A stretch of 64,000 nt of DNA from Leptasterias polaris (GCA_037783415.1 JAZGTN010000047.1:5146001-5210000), one strand, 5' to 3'; shown: positions 37,262-50,900, counted from the stretch's first letter. Numbers and translations: made by a program. Notes: generated by a model from the sequence alone, not told the origin.

Positions 37262-40200
37262 TAACCCCCTCCCCCATACAAGCTCCACTACCCCCTCCCC
37301 CTCCCCTCTTATGACGTTCCAAGTCAGAGACTGACCTACCTTTGCAGTCACAGCCTGTTAATTACACCTTCAATTTAAAAAAATCCCTGGGTTATGTTTT
37401 TTTTTTTGACAGTTGCTTTAACAATTACTCAATGATCTGTTTTTCTATGATTTTGATTACTGAAAATTTTGTTGTTAAAGTACCCAGGTTTTTTTATGTT
37501 TTTTTTTATATGTATAAAATTAAGCCATTGCTTTGTTGGAGAAGGCAGTGCATGATTCGTACATGACCTGAAAAGGGGGTGTGAGAAAAACTGATACGAC
37601 TTGGGGTCGAGAGTTAAACTTGCAACAAGCTCTAAGACTTAACCATAGTATACCATTAAAACACACATGGTATGTAACAAGTGGAGGACTATAACAAGTT
37701 TAATTAAGCCCCACCCCAGGTTGTTATACATTTTGAGCGCTGCATCTCCATTGGCTTCTACACACACAGCATATCAACATTGAACATCTTTGCTATCAAA
37801 CTAAAATCGTTTGTACAATTTTTTATTTTTTATTTTATTACTTTTATTTTGCCTTCTATCCCTTCAACTTATAGGCTCCTATTGATGACACTCTTAAAAT
37901 GTATACTTAGCTCAGAGAGACAAGAGTTGTTTCACTGATTTGATATAAAAGTAGGTACATTTAATGTACAGATCTATTTATTTTGTTTCCCCCCAGCAAA
38001 ATTCGGATACTTAATGTTGATTTTCATTATAATGAGAATTTGTTCCCTGGAAAAAAAAAAAAAAAGCAACCTCACTAGGTTGTCATTAATTGTTTTTTGT
38101 AATTCAGTACCGTAAATGTTTGCAATCTGGAAATATTTATTTCTCTCAATGACCGCAATTAGCATTTCCAAAGGTGAAAATAGATGATACAAATTTGTTT
38201 GTTCGTATAAGAATTATCAACAGGTAGATTCTGTTGCCGGAAATATGATTCAGCTTTTGTCACTCCCACTTCTAATGTACAGTTGAAGTATTGCATATAA
38301 AGGTCATGACCTGTGTTGACCTTATCTTGACCTCATCTCCCCTCCAAGAAGTTGTCATTTACAGTCTGACATTCTTAATGTGTTGTACTCAACAAAATTA
38401 ACCCCACCCTTTCACAAGTCCAGGTATTTTGAACATGGTTGCTATTGCCTGCAACTGTACAAAGTAATAATGAAAATATCGCTTTGATTTCAAAACTTAA
38501 GCATCATTATAAGTAAAAGACAATACCCCAGGAAAACAAATTAAGTGTGGTTAATATTTCCGGCAACAAAATGTTTGATAATTTAATAGTTTCGAAGTAA
38601 TGTTTAAAAAAACACAAAAAAACAAACCCTTTTCTTTTAGGATGCATACTTTACGAACTCAAGGCTTTACACACCGTTTAAAGATTGACAATCTATTCAC
38701 ATAATGTTTTTGTACAGTAATTGTCATATTCTAATTCAAATATATCATTAAGAACAGATTTGGGCCAACAACAAGATGGTTCCTGATAGCCACATTCATT
38801 TCAAAAGGTGCCCTCGATTTTCTAGATGCCAGGGCAACTTTGCAGTTCTGCACTAGCCAGCCTGTGAAATCACAATTTATTGGGCTTTCAAAAATAAGCG
38901 GAAGTTTTCCTGATGGCTTTACTCTGTTTGGATAAATGAAGAAGAAAACAATTTGAAAAAATGGACTGGTACCTGCAGTCCTTCTTTATTTTAACAAATA
39001 TGTCTGAATCAAACTAAGACAGGAAGGAAAAATAGTTTGGTTCTCCTTTTGATGTAACAAGAATCTGTATTGATGGGGGCTAAAGAACGCAAGGAACATG
39101 ACAAAAAAAGCACCTTGATTTAATTTGTTAGTTTAGGGGAACTATTTTTATTTGAATTTCCTGGTCGCAAAACTGGTGTATACAGCCTTTATACTTGCTT
39201 GCTTAAATCTACGGATCTTAGATAAAGACATCTGAGTTGCTTAACAATTTTCTTAGATTCGCTGTTGGGGGCAAAGTTTTTAAAGCCAACATCACTCCTG
39301 TCATCATGTGGGCCCAGCCCAATGTCATAGAGCTGCCGAAGCAGACACGCAACAATGAGCAGGATACCAGTCACAGATGGTATATAGGAAAATGTTGTTT
39401 TGGCTGGTAACTTGATTCTAGTTAACATCATTTCGTTGTGCGTAGCTACTTTTTGTTCTTGAGCACCATAACATTGGGCCGTGATATAAGCCTGTTCCAC
39501 TGATAACTTTATTTGTTTGTAAGTGGTTGATCAAGTACAAATAGGGGAAAGCCCTATTTGCTTTGACAAGAATTGTTCGGTCTCCTTGTTTTTTGAAGAG
39601 GTTTTTCTCTGCTTTAAAAATAAAAATTGCAACCAGCAAAATTTGTATTTTTCTGCTGGTGCTTACAGCCACTGTGGGTCAATCCATAAAGTGGCCTGTG
39701 CTGGCTGAAATTTACTTGTGAGCACATTTCCCCCAAAGCTTTGAAATTTTAGTCCCCAATTCTCTTGTTGTTTTCCTAGAGAAAGAAGGCATGGGAAGAC
39801 CTGTAATTAAAAGGTTTTACTTGTGTGGCTTTCAAAACTTGGCTTTTTTAACCGCTACTCAGTCAAACCTGTTTCCATGGCCGCAAAGACCATTTTGGTC
39901 ATTGTGAAAATCGGGCATCAATTGTGTTTTGTTTTGTAAATGCCACCTGGGTCATCTCCAAAATGGCGGGACCAAAATAACAAGGTCACCGTAAAACGAC
40001 CTAGAAAGTTGGACCTTCAGTTTCTCTCATCTGTCCACTTTAAACAGGTGGAGTGGCCACTGTACACAGGTTTGGCCGTCCAGGATTGCTATTTGAATTT
40101 GATGGGTTGATTATTATTGTTTATGTGCGCTGTTATGCGATATGAGTGTTTATTGAATGTACCAGTACCACTATTCTTAGTCTTTGGGTTATTATCTTGC

Positions 40201-41030
40201 GTAGATATATGAATGCACGTGACCCATTATCCAAAAAAATTTAATAAATGTAACATCAAAATAATTCAGAGTAATTTTGTTAGTGGCTGTTTACATTAGC
40301 TTGTTGGTCAATCAATTTCCTATTCCATTTGGGATGTAAGTATCCTGATTGGATCCGTCTTCCTCAATGTGGGAACAGGGAGGTCCCAATCGGTTACCCT
40401 TTTCTTTATTTTAGTAAGTTTTCACCTTAATGTACTGTCTACTTAATTTGGTGCAGTGTATTTTCGTTAGTGTGAATTTTCACGGGTAAACAGCGGCCTT
40501 AATACTTTGCATCTTGATTTGCCTCATCTCCAGCTCTAATGGGAAATGTTGCCAAGTTATTAAGGAAGCCAGCCAGGAGCTCGGATAGCTTAATGCGGCC
40601 GTTCGAAAGGCATTTCCTTTCCTCATACCGCCCCCTCGTGTCCAGATGGATTTAATTGCTGTATAGTGCAATGCGGTGAGCGTCTTGTTTTTATCTTTAT
40701 GGTGCAATTTGCTGATGTCTGGCCTTCAACTTTGCAGAGATGAGCCATTATATTTCCCTATCCAACCTCACAGCTGTGTGTTTAGCAGGAACGGGTCAAC
40801 TGACTCAATGTCGTCGTCGTAGTTCTGAACTCAATTTGGTCAGTGACACACGATTTTACCTGCGAGAGGGCGGTGTCATCCCTAAAGGACCTATCACAGA
40901 TACGGGAAAATTTACGTCACTGAACGTTTATCCAATTGTATTCACTGAAATCATTGGGCTTGTTCTGGTACCTGTCTTTATCCATAGGGGACCAGTCTAA
41001 ATCGAAGGTCCATCTAGCATATACCATGCC
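37262..41030. other. UBE2D 3' flank and intergenic DNA
   Basis: A C-rich stretch and AT-rich sequence that probably include the UBE2D 3' untranslated region; several aataaa-type signals occur, none can be assigned. One MITE at 38212-38583. No other gene supported. Confidence 0.45.
38212..38583. mobile_element. MITE, 372 bp
   Basis: Left end aattatcaac...tgttgccggaaatat and right end atatttccggcaacaaaat...ttgataatt pair as inverted repeats of about 30 bp with a small gap. No coding capacity. Confidence 0.72.
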
Positions 41031-41195
41031 CGATATGGGGCAGAGGGAGGCCCCCCCCAAACTAACCCTAACCCTAACACACTCTTCCCTCTTGTATACA
41101 GAAGCACCCCCCCTAAAATTCTCAAAAGAATTCCTGAGATTCCCAGAACACAATGAAGACACAATAGAGGGGGGGCCTCCCTCTGCCCCATATCG
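41031..41195. repeat. 27-bp perfect inverted repeat with telomere-like core
   Basis: Arms 41031-41057 and 41169-41195 (cgatatggggcagagggagg plus c/g run) are exact reverse complements. Weaker pairing continues outward to about 41014 and 41214. The interior starts with ctaaccctaaccctaac. Confidence 0.85.
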
Positions 41196-41633
41196 AGCAG
41201 CAATTGATCTAGCAGGTCACTGCTATTTTTCTAAAGGCATTATTCATAAGCCTGGAAGTGTGACGTCATATGTGTATGTGCGGGATACAACTGTGCATTA
41301 GTCATGCATGGCTGACTCTGATGAGTTCCACATTCATAGCTGATTCTTGGGAAAACTATGCTTGTATCATAGGCATGTGCGTTGTTGCATACCATTTACA
41401 TTCCTTGAAATGTGCCCTTTTTCCTCTATGACTTGGTTTGTTTGTCTAGAGATAAATGCGATAATTTATTATTCTCCATCCAGTCAGTATAGCATTCGGG
41501 CATGACATACTTTCAATACAGTCATCTAATCACTTTGACGTCTTAAATAAAGACTTTGTAGTACATTATCTTGACGTTTCGCTGGGGGCGTCAAGAAGTT
41601 TGCAACGTGTTGCACTGTAACCCGATGCAATAG

Positions 41634-41789
41634 ACCGATCCATTAAGCCCCGCCTCCTTACGAGTTGACCAATCACAGCCGCGAAACCCGATCACCATTA
41701 GTGCAAAGATCACCAAACGGCTCAAATGGTGATCAGATTTCGCGGTTGTGATTGGTCAATGAGAAATGGGCGTGGCTTAATGGATCGGT
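41634..41789. mobile_element. Fold-back MITE, 156 bp
   Basis: Arms of about 65 bp: accgatccattaagccccgc and gaccaatcacagccgcgaaa pair with the right half (ggttgtgattggtc, cttaatggatcggt). Central loop about 25 nt. Confidence 0.88.
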
Positions 41790-43577
41790 GTATTTCTAAT
41801 GGTGAGCTAGTACACGCATCCTTCCGGGGAACTCCCCTGATTGTGTGTTGCGATCTGACACACGTTTTTTGGAAGTCCCACTTCTTCATAATATTGATCA
41901 TGGGAAATCTGTCTCATAATATTGGGGGATTTTTTGGGGGGAGCCCCTTTATTTTCCGTGAGAGGTTTTTTACCAGTTACCACAAACCATAGAGCAAGGA
42001 CAGATGCACAAACCATTATGTGTTTGTTTATCATGGTATAAAATCTATAGCCATAGAGAAGTTGGTTTGTTCAAGCATGGAGCTGTTTCTGATCATGTTC
42101 TGACGTAGCACTAGCAGTCTTTACTATTCAAAATGAAAATAAAAAAGTAGGGGGCACCCGTCCCGTCCCCCCCACCCCCACACTTTTCCCATTCTCCACA
42201 ACCCTGGGCAGCAATACCATTAATTCTGTAATCCATTGTTACATCAAAGTGAATAATGATTTTCCACCTACAGACCGACGTGATAATAATTGTACTTTAA
42301 TCATTACTCAACCATAATTAACGTACTATCAACATAAGCACAGCTGGCTGTGTGTTCTGCTCATGTGTACTGCCACATGTCACATCCCAATGTTTACAAC
42401 GAGGCCTCCCTGGCCCCCATTGAATTACCTAACCCCGGCCCGATTGCCGGCTCTAGGCGGAGGGAATTTGCACGATGCTTAATGCCTATACTTATTATTC
42501 AAAATAAACAGTAGGGGACAGCCCCCACCCGAGCATCACCATTCCACAACCACAGAGAGCTCCCCATGCACCAACCCACGATCCCCTCTCCACAGTCCGG
42601 TTATTTCTAAACAACAATCCTTCCACGTTTATAACATTAATTATTCAAAGTGAATTATGATTTTCCACCACATACAGGTATAGACTTTGTATTCTCTTCA
42701 GATAACACACCACCATTTATTGTGTGTTTCCTTGAAATTGTATATACTTCTCGAATACTACACTTCGTATTGTTCCAAGCAAGGATTCAACCATACTTTC
42801 AACGGAAAACAGCTGGCTGTATTTGCTCACGTGCACCGTCATGCCCAATGTCCACGGCGAAACAAACGCCTGTTTCATGATGTGTTTCATGATGATTGTC
42901 AATCAAAATAGGTTTACTCCGCGGCGTAAAAACACATGGTTATAACATAGAGAAAGGACCACGTAGCTTGGGCATTTTGTACGAGTGCAACAATTACGGT
43001 CGAGAAATACGCCTTCATCATCAATTTTATTGTTCCGGTTGTGCAAACAGCAGTCAATCCTGTTGATCTGTTACACCACGAGAGCTCTATGGTTACACAC
43101 TGCACGATTAGAATACAATCCAATTATGTTGCGAGTGAAATGTGGGTCACAACAATAGTCTGCTGTGTTGAATGAACACACGGTGATCGAAGTCTTCTAT
43201 GTGTAGGCCTACATGAAGCGCATATCCGACCAGATAGAGTGGGAATTGTTTCAATATAGTTCGATCTACTGACCTTTCTGAACGTGACCTGAACAGGTAG
43301 GTAAATGGATGATCTTCAGATATAGAGAATGACAAAAATGATTTCAACAATGTTTTGAATGCAAGGGACACATTGCCTTGGACTTTGCGCTTTTCGGGCT
43401 GTATAAAGCGTTTGCTTTGAAATGAATATGGTTGGAAAGATGGTTTAAAAGTAGATTATAAAGATTCACACAAAGAAGCCTCGAAATTGTTCGATTTTCC
43501 AATTTTTGTCGAGCAAAAAATTTGGTTCTGCAAAATGGCAGATAGTGTTACTGTAATAGTTCATAAAGTAAAAGGAT
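41790..43577. other. Intergenic, no gene recognised
   Basis: Two stretches around 42140-42200 and 42500-42600 share 'caccc' rich text and 'attattcaaa...gaataatgattttccacc' recurs near 42240 and 42640, suggesting an old local duplication. Nothing else supported. Confidence 0.4.
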
Positions 43578-43581
43578 TTAA

Positions 43582-44961
43582 AGGGCCTATGAAGTGGTAT
43601 TTTTTGTGTGTGTTTTTTATAGCTTTACTAAATTAGTTCATATGAAAAGAAATTATTTTTAAAAACTGTTTAGTGTCTGGAGTGCATTTTTGTATTTTAA
43701 TTCAATAAAAAAAATACCCCCCCCGAAACTTTCGTATTTTAGACGCCACAAGAGGGCGCTGTTCGTGACGTACACAAAGGCAGCGGCTCCCAGATCGAGA
43801 TCTCAGTCGTGGTCTGGTGCCCAGGCGCGCGCAGTTTAAGTATACAGCCGAGTCGAGTCGATCGTCAAGGCGTACGTTGATACTCCACTGGAATAAATCG
43901 CAAAAACAAAGAAAATAATGTCCGGATTAGGTGAGGATTCCCCTTCCTTTACCTCAGAACCAGAAAGAAATGTGTGTACCGTACACGTTGATCACAGTCG
44001 ACCCGGCCGGTCACAGGGTACCGTGAAACGAAGCGCAAGCCTCCACCGATGGACAATAACGCAACCATATTTGGGGGGTGGAATATAGTACGTGTTCAGT
44101 CAGGGGACTTTTGATACATTCTATAAAACTACATGTATATATTATTAGAATATAAGATCAGATATGATGTCGTCAACAATAATGCGAAAAAGGACGATAT
44201 GTTTGTAGAACATGACTGCGGTGTTGAGGGGTATTGTGAATTGTGTGCACGCACGGGTGGTTTCCATACAGCCAAAATTACTTACCCTGAGTTTTTCTCG
44301 CTTCCAAAAAGCACCTCTCCTTTTCTCCGGTCGTTTCTCCTTTTCTCCAGCCTTCTTGCTTACTGGAAAAATTGTTGGCGCGGCATCTGGCAACAGCATA
44401 GCCTTGTACTTTATGCCAAACTGGTTGTGAAGGCCACGTTCAAAACAACTTGACTCAAAGTGGGCACTGCAGAGCATAGGCTGCTCGCTCCGTCCAGACC
44501 ACTTGGCCCTGGTCAGCTTCACATTTGCCGTCCATATCCGTCTGAATTTTGGGTCCGCTGGAAATTTATGGACACTAACTCCATTTTTAGTGGTGTTGCT
44601 ACACCCAGCAGCAACACACCTTGATGGCATTTCTTAAAATCGACGTAACAAGACCCCCAAAAGAGAGAGACAAACTGTTTTGAACGTTTTCCTTCCGTGT
44701 GTTCGCTCGGCGGTGCGGTCGGGTGGCCACACACACATGACGTTACGTATGACAAGTCGTTCTGCTGAATTGCCTTTGTTTACGTCACGGATTTTATGTT
44801 AATGAGGAGGTATGGGTGGGGCGCTGCGGCCCCCCTAAATTTCGAAATGATTTTTTTAATGGTGTAAAATGGCTTGTGAAAAAAAAAAAAAAATCAAATA
44901 TATGTTGTAATAGGCATACTTTATTGTTTCCAGCATTAAAAAAATCTATTTCATAGGCCCT
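43582..44961 (-). mobile_element. Kolobok-like transposon with THAP exon, 1.38 kb
   Basis: Ends agggcctatgaa at 43582 and ttcataggccct at 44961 are perfect 12-bp inverted repeats, with looser pairing for another dozen bases. TTAA flanks both sides (43578-43581, 44962-44965). The interior encodes a THAP domain on the minus strand. TTAA targets plus a THAP-bearing transposase is the pattern of the Kolobok superfamily. No catalytic core was seen in the rest, so this is probably a deleted copy. Confidence 0.8.
44286..44630 (-). CDS. THAP zinc-finger domain exon (transposase N terminus)
   Basis: THAP domains bind DNA through a C2CH zinc site. ATG at 44630 gives MPSRCVAAGCSNTTKNG, with Cys5, Cys10, Trp33, Cys54, His57, then the closing AAPTIF (usual AVPTIF) at 83-88. 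A donor (AGG|GTAAGT) ends the exon at 44286 after 115 codons, so downstream exons were expected on the minus strand, but none with a DDE core is visible before 43582. Its position between TTAA-flanked inverted ends argues that it belongs to the transposon and not to a host THAP gene. Confidence 0.82.
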
Positions 44962-45094
44962 TTAAAGGATATTGTGAATCATACTTTGAAAGCATCTTAT
45001 TAATAGCAAACGCTTTTATAGTGTAAAGCACCCAATTCCATGGCAAGTTCCTTTAATTTAACATTTCTCAAAGAAAGTATAGTTGCTATCTTAA

Positions 45095-45445
45095 AGGGAA
45101 GGTATACGTTTAATAATCACTATTAAAATGAATGGTAATACAAAACTCATGGTTAGAAGCCTATTTACAGCAGCTTTCGATGGTATACAGCATTTTGAGA
45201 ATCATTTCACTTAGAAGTAATGTGGTTATGAAAAGATTATCAGGTTTTTATTCCCCAAAGTTTGAATCTGAGAAACGTTACTGTCAGAAACGTTTCCCAG
45301 ATTGTGTATCCCTGTTGGGGACTTTCACTCCGGCTTTTCGCTGCGATATCTCAAAAACGCGACAAGTTAGTTTTATTGTATATTATCTACATTTATATAC
45401 GATTAAAATAACCGAACGGTTCCAAAAACCAAAGGTATACTTGGG
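45095..45445. mobile_element. TTAA-type MITE, second copy of the 20996-21250 family
   Basis: ttaa then agggaaggtatacgttt at the left; right end reads back cccaagtatacctttgg. Internal gagaaacgtt, cagattgtgta and gatatctcaaaaacgc blocks match the 21-kb copy. Confidence 0.65.
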
Positions 45446-45449
45446 ACGT

Positions 45450-47600
45450 TATTTTTCAGATGCTTTTTGCACATGAAAGAGTCTATTTCCAAAGGATGCA
45501 TCACGAAGGACAACGCATACATGTACAAGGCTATGGGACCCTTAATATCTACAACTTATCAGTGCAAAGTGAGCGTCAGAATTAAAAATTATGTTCGTCG
45601 TGGCCAGTGCAGACAACTATTTCCAACAACTTTCACGAATGCGGTGTCATGGTGTAACCATAACTATAGCTCCTTGGTGTAACAGTTCCTTTGTGGTGCG
45701 AGAAATAAGATGGTTTCTGACCATTTTTGCCATACCCTCACCAGAGGCGTAACCAGACATTTGGGGGGGGGGGGGCAAGTGGGGGAAGAGACATAATTCA
45801 TGTAGGCTATTTGATAAAAAACAATTCGGGGTTTTCAGAGCAAATAGTTTTTAGTGAGGATAGAAAATCCTACCAGGAGAAAACATTTCTCTAGAAGATT
45901 CTGTCCACCACTTGGAATGCTGTAGGGGCGGGGCAGAGTCTCCTCCCACACTGCACACTGCTGTACTTTGACACAATAATGCAATTAATATTAATGTAGT
46001 TTCAGATTTGTATTTAAATGCCCATGTGATGGCAACGCTCCTCGAGTGGCTATTTTCTTTTCAAATTAAATCCATATAGACAATTAAATTGAGAGCTAAC
46101 GTTGTTTGTGATGTCAAGCATTATTGAGTTGTTGGCTAATAATAATGACAATTAAAACTATCCAACCAGCTGTTTTAATCGGATGGTCGAAACATGAGCC
46201 GCCGATACAATCTAAAATACATTGTTTACGATATGTGATGGTCAAAACAAATACTACCGTTTTATGTTGTAATTTAACTATATTTCACAACGTGATGGTA
46301 AAAACAATATTGTGGTCAAACTAAAATAGGCCTTCAGCGTTCACAACGTATATCACAACATACGTTTCGTTGAGACAACGTCGCTGTGACAACGTGATGC
46401 CGACGGGATCACCGCAAGTTAAATATTACGTTTTAATGTTGTCAAAATCTTGTGATTGATTGCCACAACGCAAATGCTACTTTTTAATAATACAGAAATA
46501 CAACGTGAACGCAACGTGACCGCCACAATTTAAATATTATGTTTAATTAACACCAAAATATTACGTGCAGACAATGCGCTCGTCACAACATAATTACTAC
46601 GTTTTCTCTTCCTTCTTCCATGGTTTTAACAAGACCAGAATATAACTTTTCACAACGTTGTTCCCTCAACACCGCAAAGAGCTTTGTTATAGCGACCTCT
46701 GGCATCGTCCTATAGAAGAAGAATGCTGTTGCGGTTTTCGTTGTTTGTTAATTGATACAAACCAAACGGTGACCCTACTTTCATTATGTCTGGGTGTTAG
46801 ACATAGTCAGTCGTTGTGTCGATGTTGTGTTCACGTAAGTGACGTCACATAGCAACAATCGTGACCTCTGCCTTTTCAGATTCGCGACGCGCGGGCTTTT
46901 CAAAAAATATTTTTTTTTGTCTTTTTAAATTAAAATATCAACAACCATACATACTTGTATGTTACCTTTGATATATCAGCTACTAGATTTCAAAAGCGGA
47001 TTTAAATGGGAATAGGTCACTATATACGCACTTTAAAGGCATTCCCTTTTATTAGAGTACATATGTATTTTTTCATCATGGTACTTGGCACACAATTGAA
47101 AGGAGACCTTTAATCTGCAGATTAGGGCCTACCTTTGATCGGATCGGACACCTATAAAATGATGTAATAAATTTGCATTGGTGATATCTGCGATTGATTA
47201 TTCAACTGTTCTGCCATACAGTTTCAGGTTATCGGCAGTTTATTATGTCAAGACCGACGTAAATGTCAAGAAGTCATAAATTTCCGTCGTTTGGAAATGT
47301 AGCCAACTGTCTACCGAAGAGGACGCTCGTGGAGGCCCAGAGCAGCAATAACCAATCACAGCCACCACTGAACTTGACTGTTCTTGACTGCATCACAGAG
47401 CACGGAGTCAGTCATTGCTGACTCATGAGTTAATCAAACACACGCGGTGAAGAGAAACATTTCAATATTGTATTACACACCAACCTTGACCTGTTGGTTT
47501 GAGTATTCTGCAAACCGTGGGTAATCTGGAAACGTCATTGACCTCTTGTTTAGAACTTGACAGAACGACAAGGAACAGGGTCTTATACCAGCTTGTGCTA
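45450..47600. other. Intergenic, partly degenerate tandem sequence
   Basis: No gene seen. Between 46190 and 46610 words such as cacaacgt, taaatatta and tacgttt recur irregularly, suggesting an old tandem repeat. A poly-G run sits at 45762. Confidence 0.4.
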
Positions 47601-47601
47601 C

Positions 47602-47950
47602 ATGATCATCTACCTCCATGCACCTTTTGAACGACATTATAGAAGAGAGACTACGCAAATAAAAATTATGAAGACTATTGTTGTTCACAAACGAAATGCC
47701 ACCGAGACCTGGACATATGGGAGGAAGAAGTCGGTCACGAAGCGGTGCGGTTCTTTCTCGGCGGGCAGCCGGGGAACGGTGCGTTGGGGGCGGGTTGTTG
47801 TCTTCGCCTCGTTCATGACCCTACTTCTTCACACCGGAGTCATCGGCACCCTAGGCATGTTCATACCAATATTCTTGAGGGAGTTTGACTTCAGCTCTGG
47901 GGAGCTTGGATGGGTGGCCAGCTCTGGAGTCAGCGTTGAGAGTTTTGCAG
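47602..47950 (+). CDS. SLC16 gene 1, exon 1
   Basis: Encodes a basic N terminus, TM1 (WGRVVVFASFMTLLLHTG) and the start of TM2 to SVESFAG; donor GTAATT in phase 1. The earlier of two in-frame ATGs is used here; the second is at 47668. Confidence 0.85.
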
Positions 47951-50900
47951 GTAATTTTTTTCTCCAGAATGTCATCAAAATTTGGGAAGAATCTGTTTAT
48001 ATATTGCAACCATTGGGTGTTTGTGCATGCTCTCGATTTTCTCTAATTAGTTACATTTTGTCCCGTTCCCTTCGTCACGATAGTAAAACTTTCATAGATG
48101 CTAAGATCCTTTTAAGACCTCAACATAACCAATTTTGTTATGCAAATAAGGCAATTCTTATTTTCAGTATTTTCAAAGTTAGAGTATTTCTTGAAATAAA
48201 AATGTCTTATAATGACTAGGTTACTCGATAATTGGGGCATGTCGAAAGAATTTGACCATATGTTTTAAAACCCTCGACACGTGTATTGAAGCTGCCTCAG
48301 CAAAACCACTAACTAGTTCATTATCTCTCAACAAGTTATAAATTTACCCAATCCTTCCAGATAGTTCTTTCCATTGCATTGTACATCAGTTCAAAAAAAT
48401 CAAAAAACCTACCTCAAATTTTGTTTAGTCAACATACCACATGGTTTTTCATGTGTTATTTATTGAAATACGTATACGGTATAGTCAAACGCAAAAAGTT
48501 ATAGTAATTGATAGTCTGCCGACTGAATTAGATTCAAATACTTATAGACCTGAGTATTGGAATTCTACAAAATGACATTTATGAATCTGCCAACCACACT
48601 GCAAAAACTGGTGTCAAAATTGACACCACGCGTTGTCACAATGGTATACATGTACATAGATACCAAAAAACAATCAACATTTACCACATAGGGTGTTAAA
48701 GTAACCCTTTTTCTGTCAAAACAATCACATTGGTGTTATTGTAACACCCATGGTGTTAATTTGATTTTTTCTTCGATATCGATAATTATGACAACACCCT
48801 TGGTGTCAATTTTAACACCCCAGCTTTTTCAGGGCAGTTGCGAGCGTATTAACAGTTTTTTCCCCCCATTTTTTATAATTATTTATAAAAATTCTGATAG
48901 AACCTGTACCCTACCTAGACTTGTGGACAAGTCGTTAAATATCTGTCGCGGTGATAGCGGAACGGCTTTCTCGCAATATCCCGCGAGAGGGCTGCTCTGT
49001 GCGAGATTACTGCTCTCAATGAATATGTACAGTATTCGGGTTTCACAAGTCGTTAATGACGAAGAGTCGGCAGCCAGCAACTTCGCGCGAGAGCAGTGAT
49101 CTCGCGAGAGCATTCTTTATTACGCAACAGCACCACACGCGACTCGACTCACCGCAACCATCATTAACGACTTGTCAACAAGTCTATACCCTACCCGGAG
49201 AGTTAAACATTGAGTCGGTATTGTAAAAAGGTCATAGTTATTTTCATCACGTACGCGTCAATACGGATATTCCATCTCTAGACGGTGTCACAGGTGAACG
49301 TGACTAAAAACTGCAAAAACAGGTGGCGGTAAACGACCCTTTTTTATTTGCAGTATGGGGGGAAAGTTCATGGTGTGTCACAATTTGAGAAAGATAAAAA
49401 TGACTGAAGGAGTTCCATGTCAGGTTAAACAATTGAACTTGTCCTAAACAAAACACGGGTACAAACTTGTAGAATGTTGAGCATCAACATTTGCATTGTC
49501 CAAGGTCAAAGTAGATATCAGATATTGTTTTGCCCCTGACCGAATATGAAACCAAATAACTGGCCTGGAATTTTATCTTTGCGAGGGCAAGGCATTTTCA
49601 TTTTGCAAAGGGCACTCCCATTGCAAATTAAAGTCTATGGGAAACTTTAGAAGGCGGCACCAAGGCCAAGAACATCGGCAACGGAGGCCATGGCACCGCC
49701 TGCCTGTTTAGTATAACCAAAATCCCTTCTCGCAGAGGTGACATATTTTGAAAATATCATTTTGATTCCAACTATTCGTGCACAATGAAAACACAAACAT
49801 TATTTTCTTTGAAGGACCAATTGGTAGTTTTGTGGTGAAGCATATCGGGTGTCGACGTTCCATCATGCTTGGGGGAATTCTCATGGCCTGTGGCACAGTG
49901 TCAGCGTCGTTCGCAACCTCCGTTCTACATCTGTTCGTTTGCCTTGGTCTCGTGGCAGGTAACACTACAAAATAGCTTGGAAACACCCAGAACATAGTAT
50001 TCACTGTTATTATATAGATTTTACAAAAATATTTGATATTTTTATGAGTGCATTGTTGCACAAAAGTCATGAGGTGAAATCTGGACAATTCCGTTTCACG
50101 AGACGAGGTGAACAGAGTGAAACGTTAACTTGTTCCAAGTCTTTTATCGTATTTTTAGTCCACCTGATAACAAATACAATTGCCTGAAATAGCGCCCTCT
50201 TGTGGATTAATCTTTGGTCGCTAATTAGTGCGTGTGACAGCCAATCTGCGGGTGTTTTTTCGTGGCTGGAGCAGGGAAACAACCGCGAATTCGGACTTGG
50301 AATCAAGTCTACCTGAAATGGAAAAACCAGGTTTCACCGAGTGATTATTATTCTGCGACAAATGCTCGAAGAAAATACTTCAATACTTTGTTTTAAATAA
50401 TTCGTACAATAGAGCGAGGAAATGCTCACACTTAGGGCCTAGATAACATTCATTTTAATTTTGTTTCACTATTATAATTTTTTGTTACACGAAAATTCGT
50501 CCACCTCACACTCCTTCGGATAGAAATTACACAATTTGACCCTACTTTTAACTGTGACAATTATTGGTTGTTATTAAAATATGTAACCACACAGTAAATC
50601 TTATAGGCTCTAGTTAATCGATTGCCTAAACTGATGTTTTAGAGTTGATTTTTTTTTACCAATCCATCGACTCACCAAGCCCTATAATAATTTCAGAAAG
50701 GTATCATATTGCGAAAATACCTTGTTCCCTATCAAGTTCTGGTATCCTCTGCATGTTTTGTTCCTTGTATTTCGTTATTTGACTACTAAAATTTGTAAAA
50801 CTACATGTGTTTTATCTCAGATGTAAATATTTCAGCAAAACTCCCTACTCGTTTTGCCAAGATCTGCTAAAGTTTTGTTTAACATGCGCAGGATCCTCGG

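Noticed and set aside
44145..44285. Extension of the THAP protein beyond KREKLR
   Set aside because: A consensus donor GTAAGT interrupts the frame at 44286, and the following residues show no transposase or other motif.
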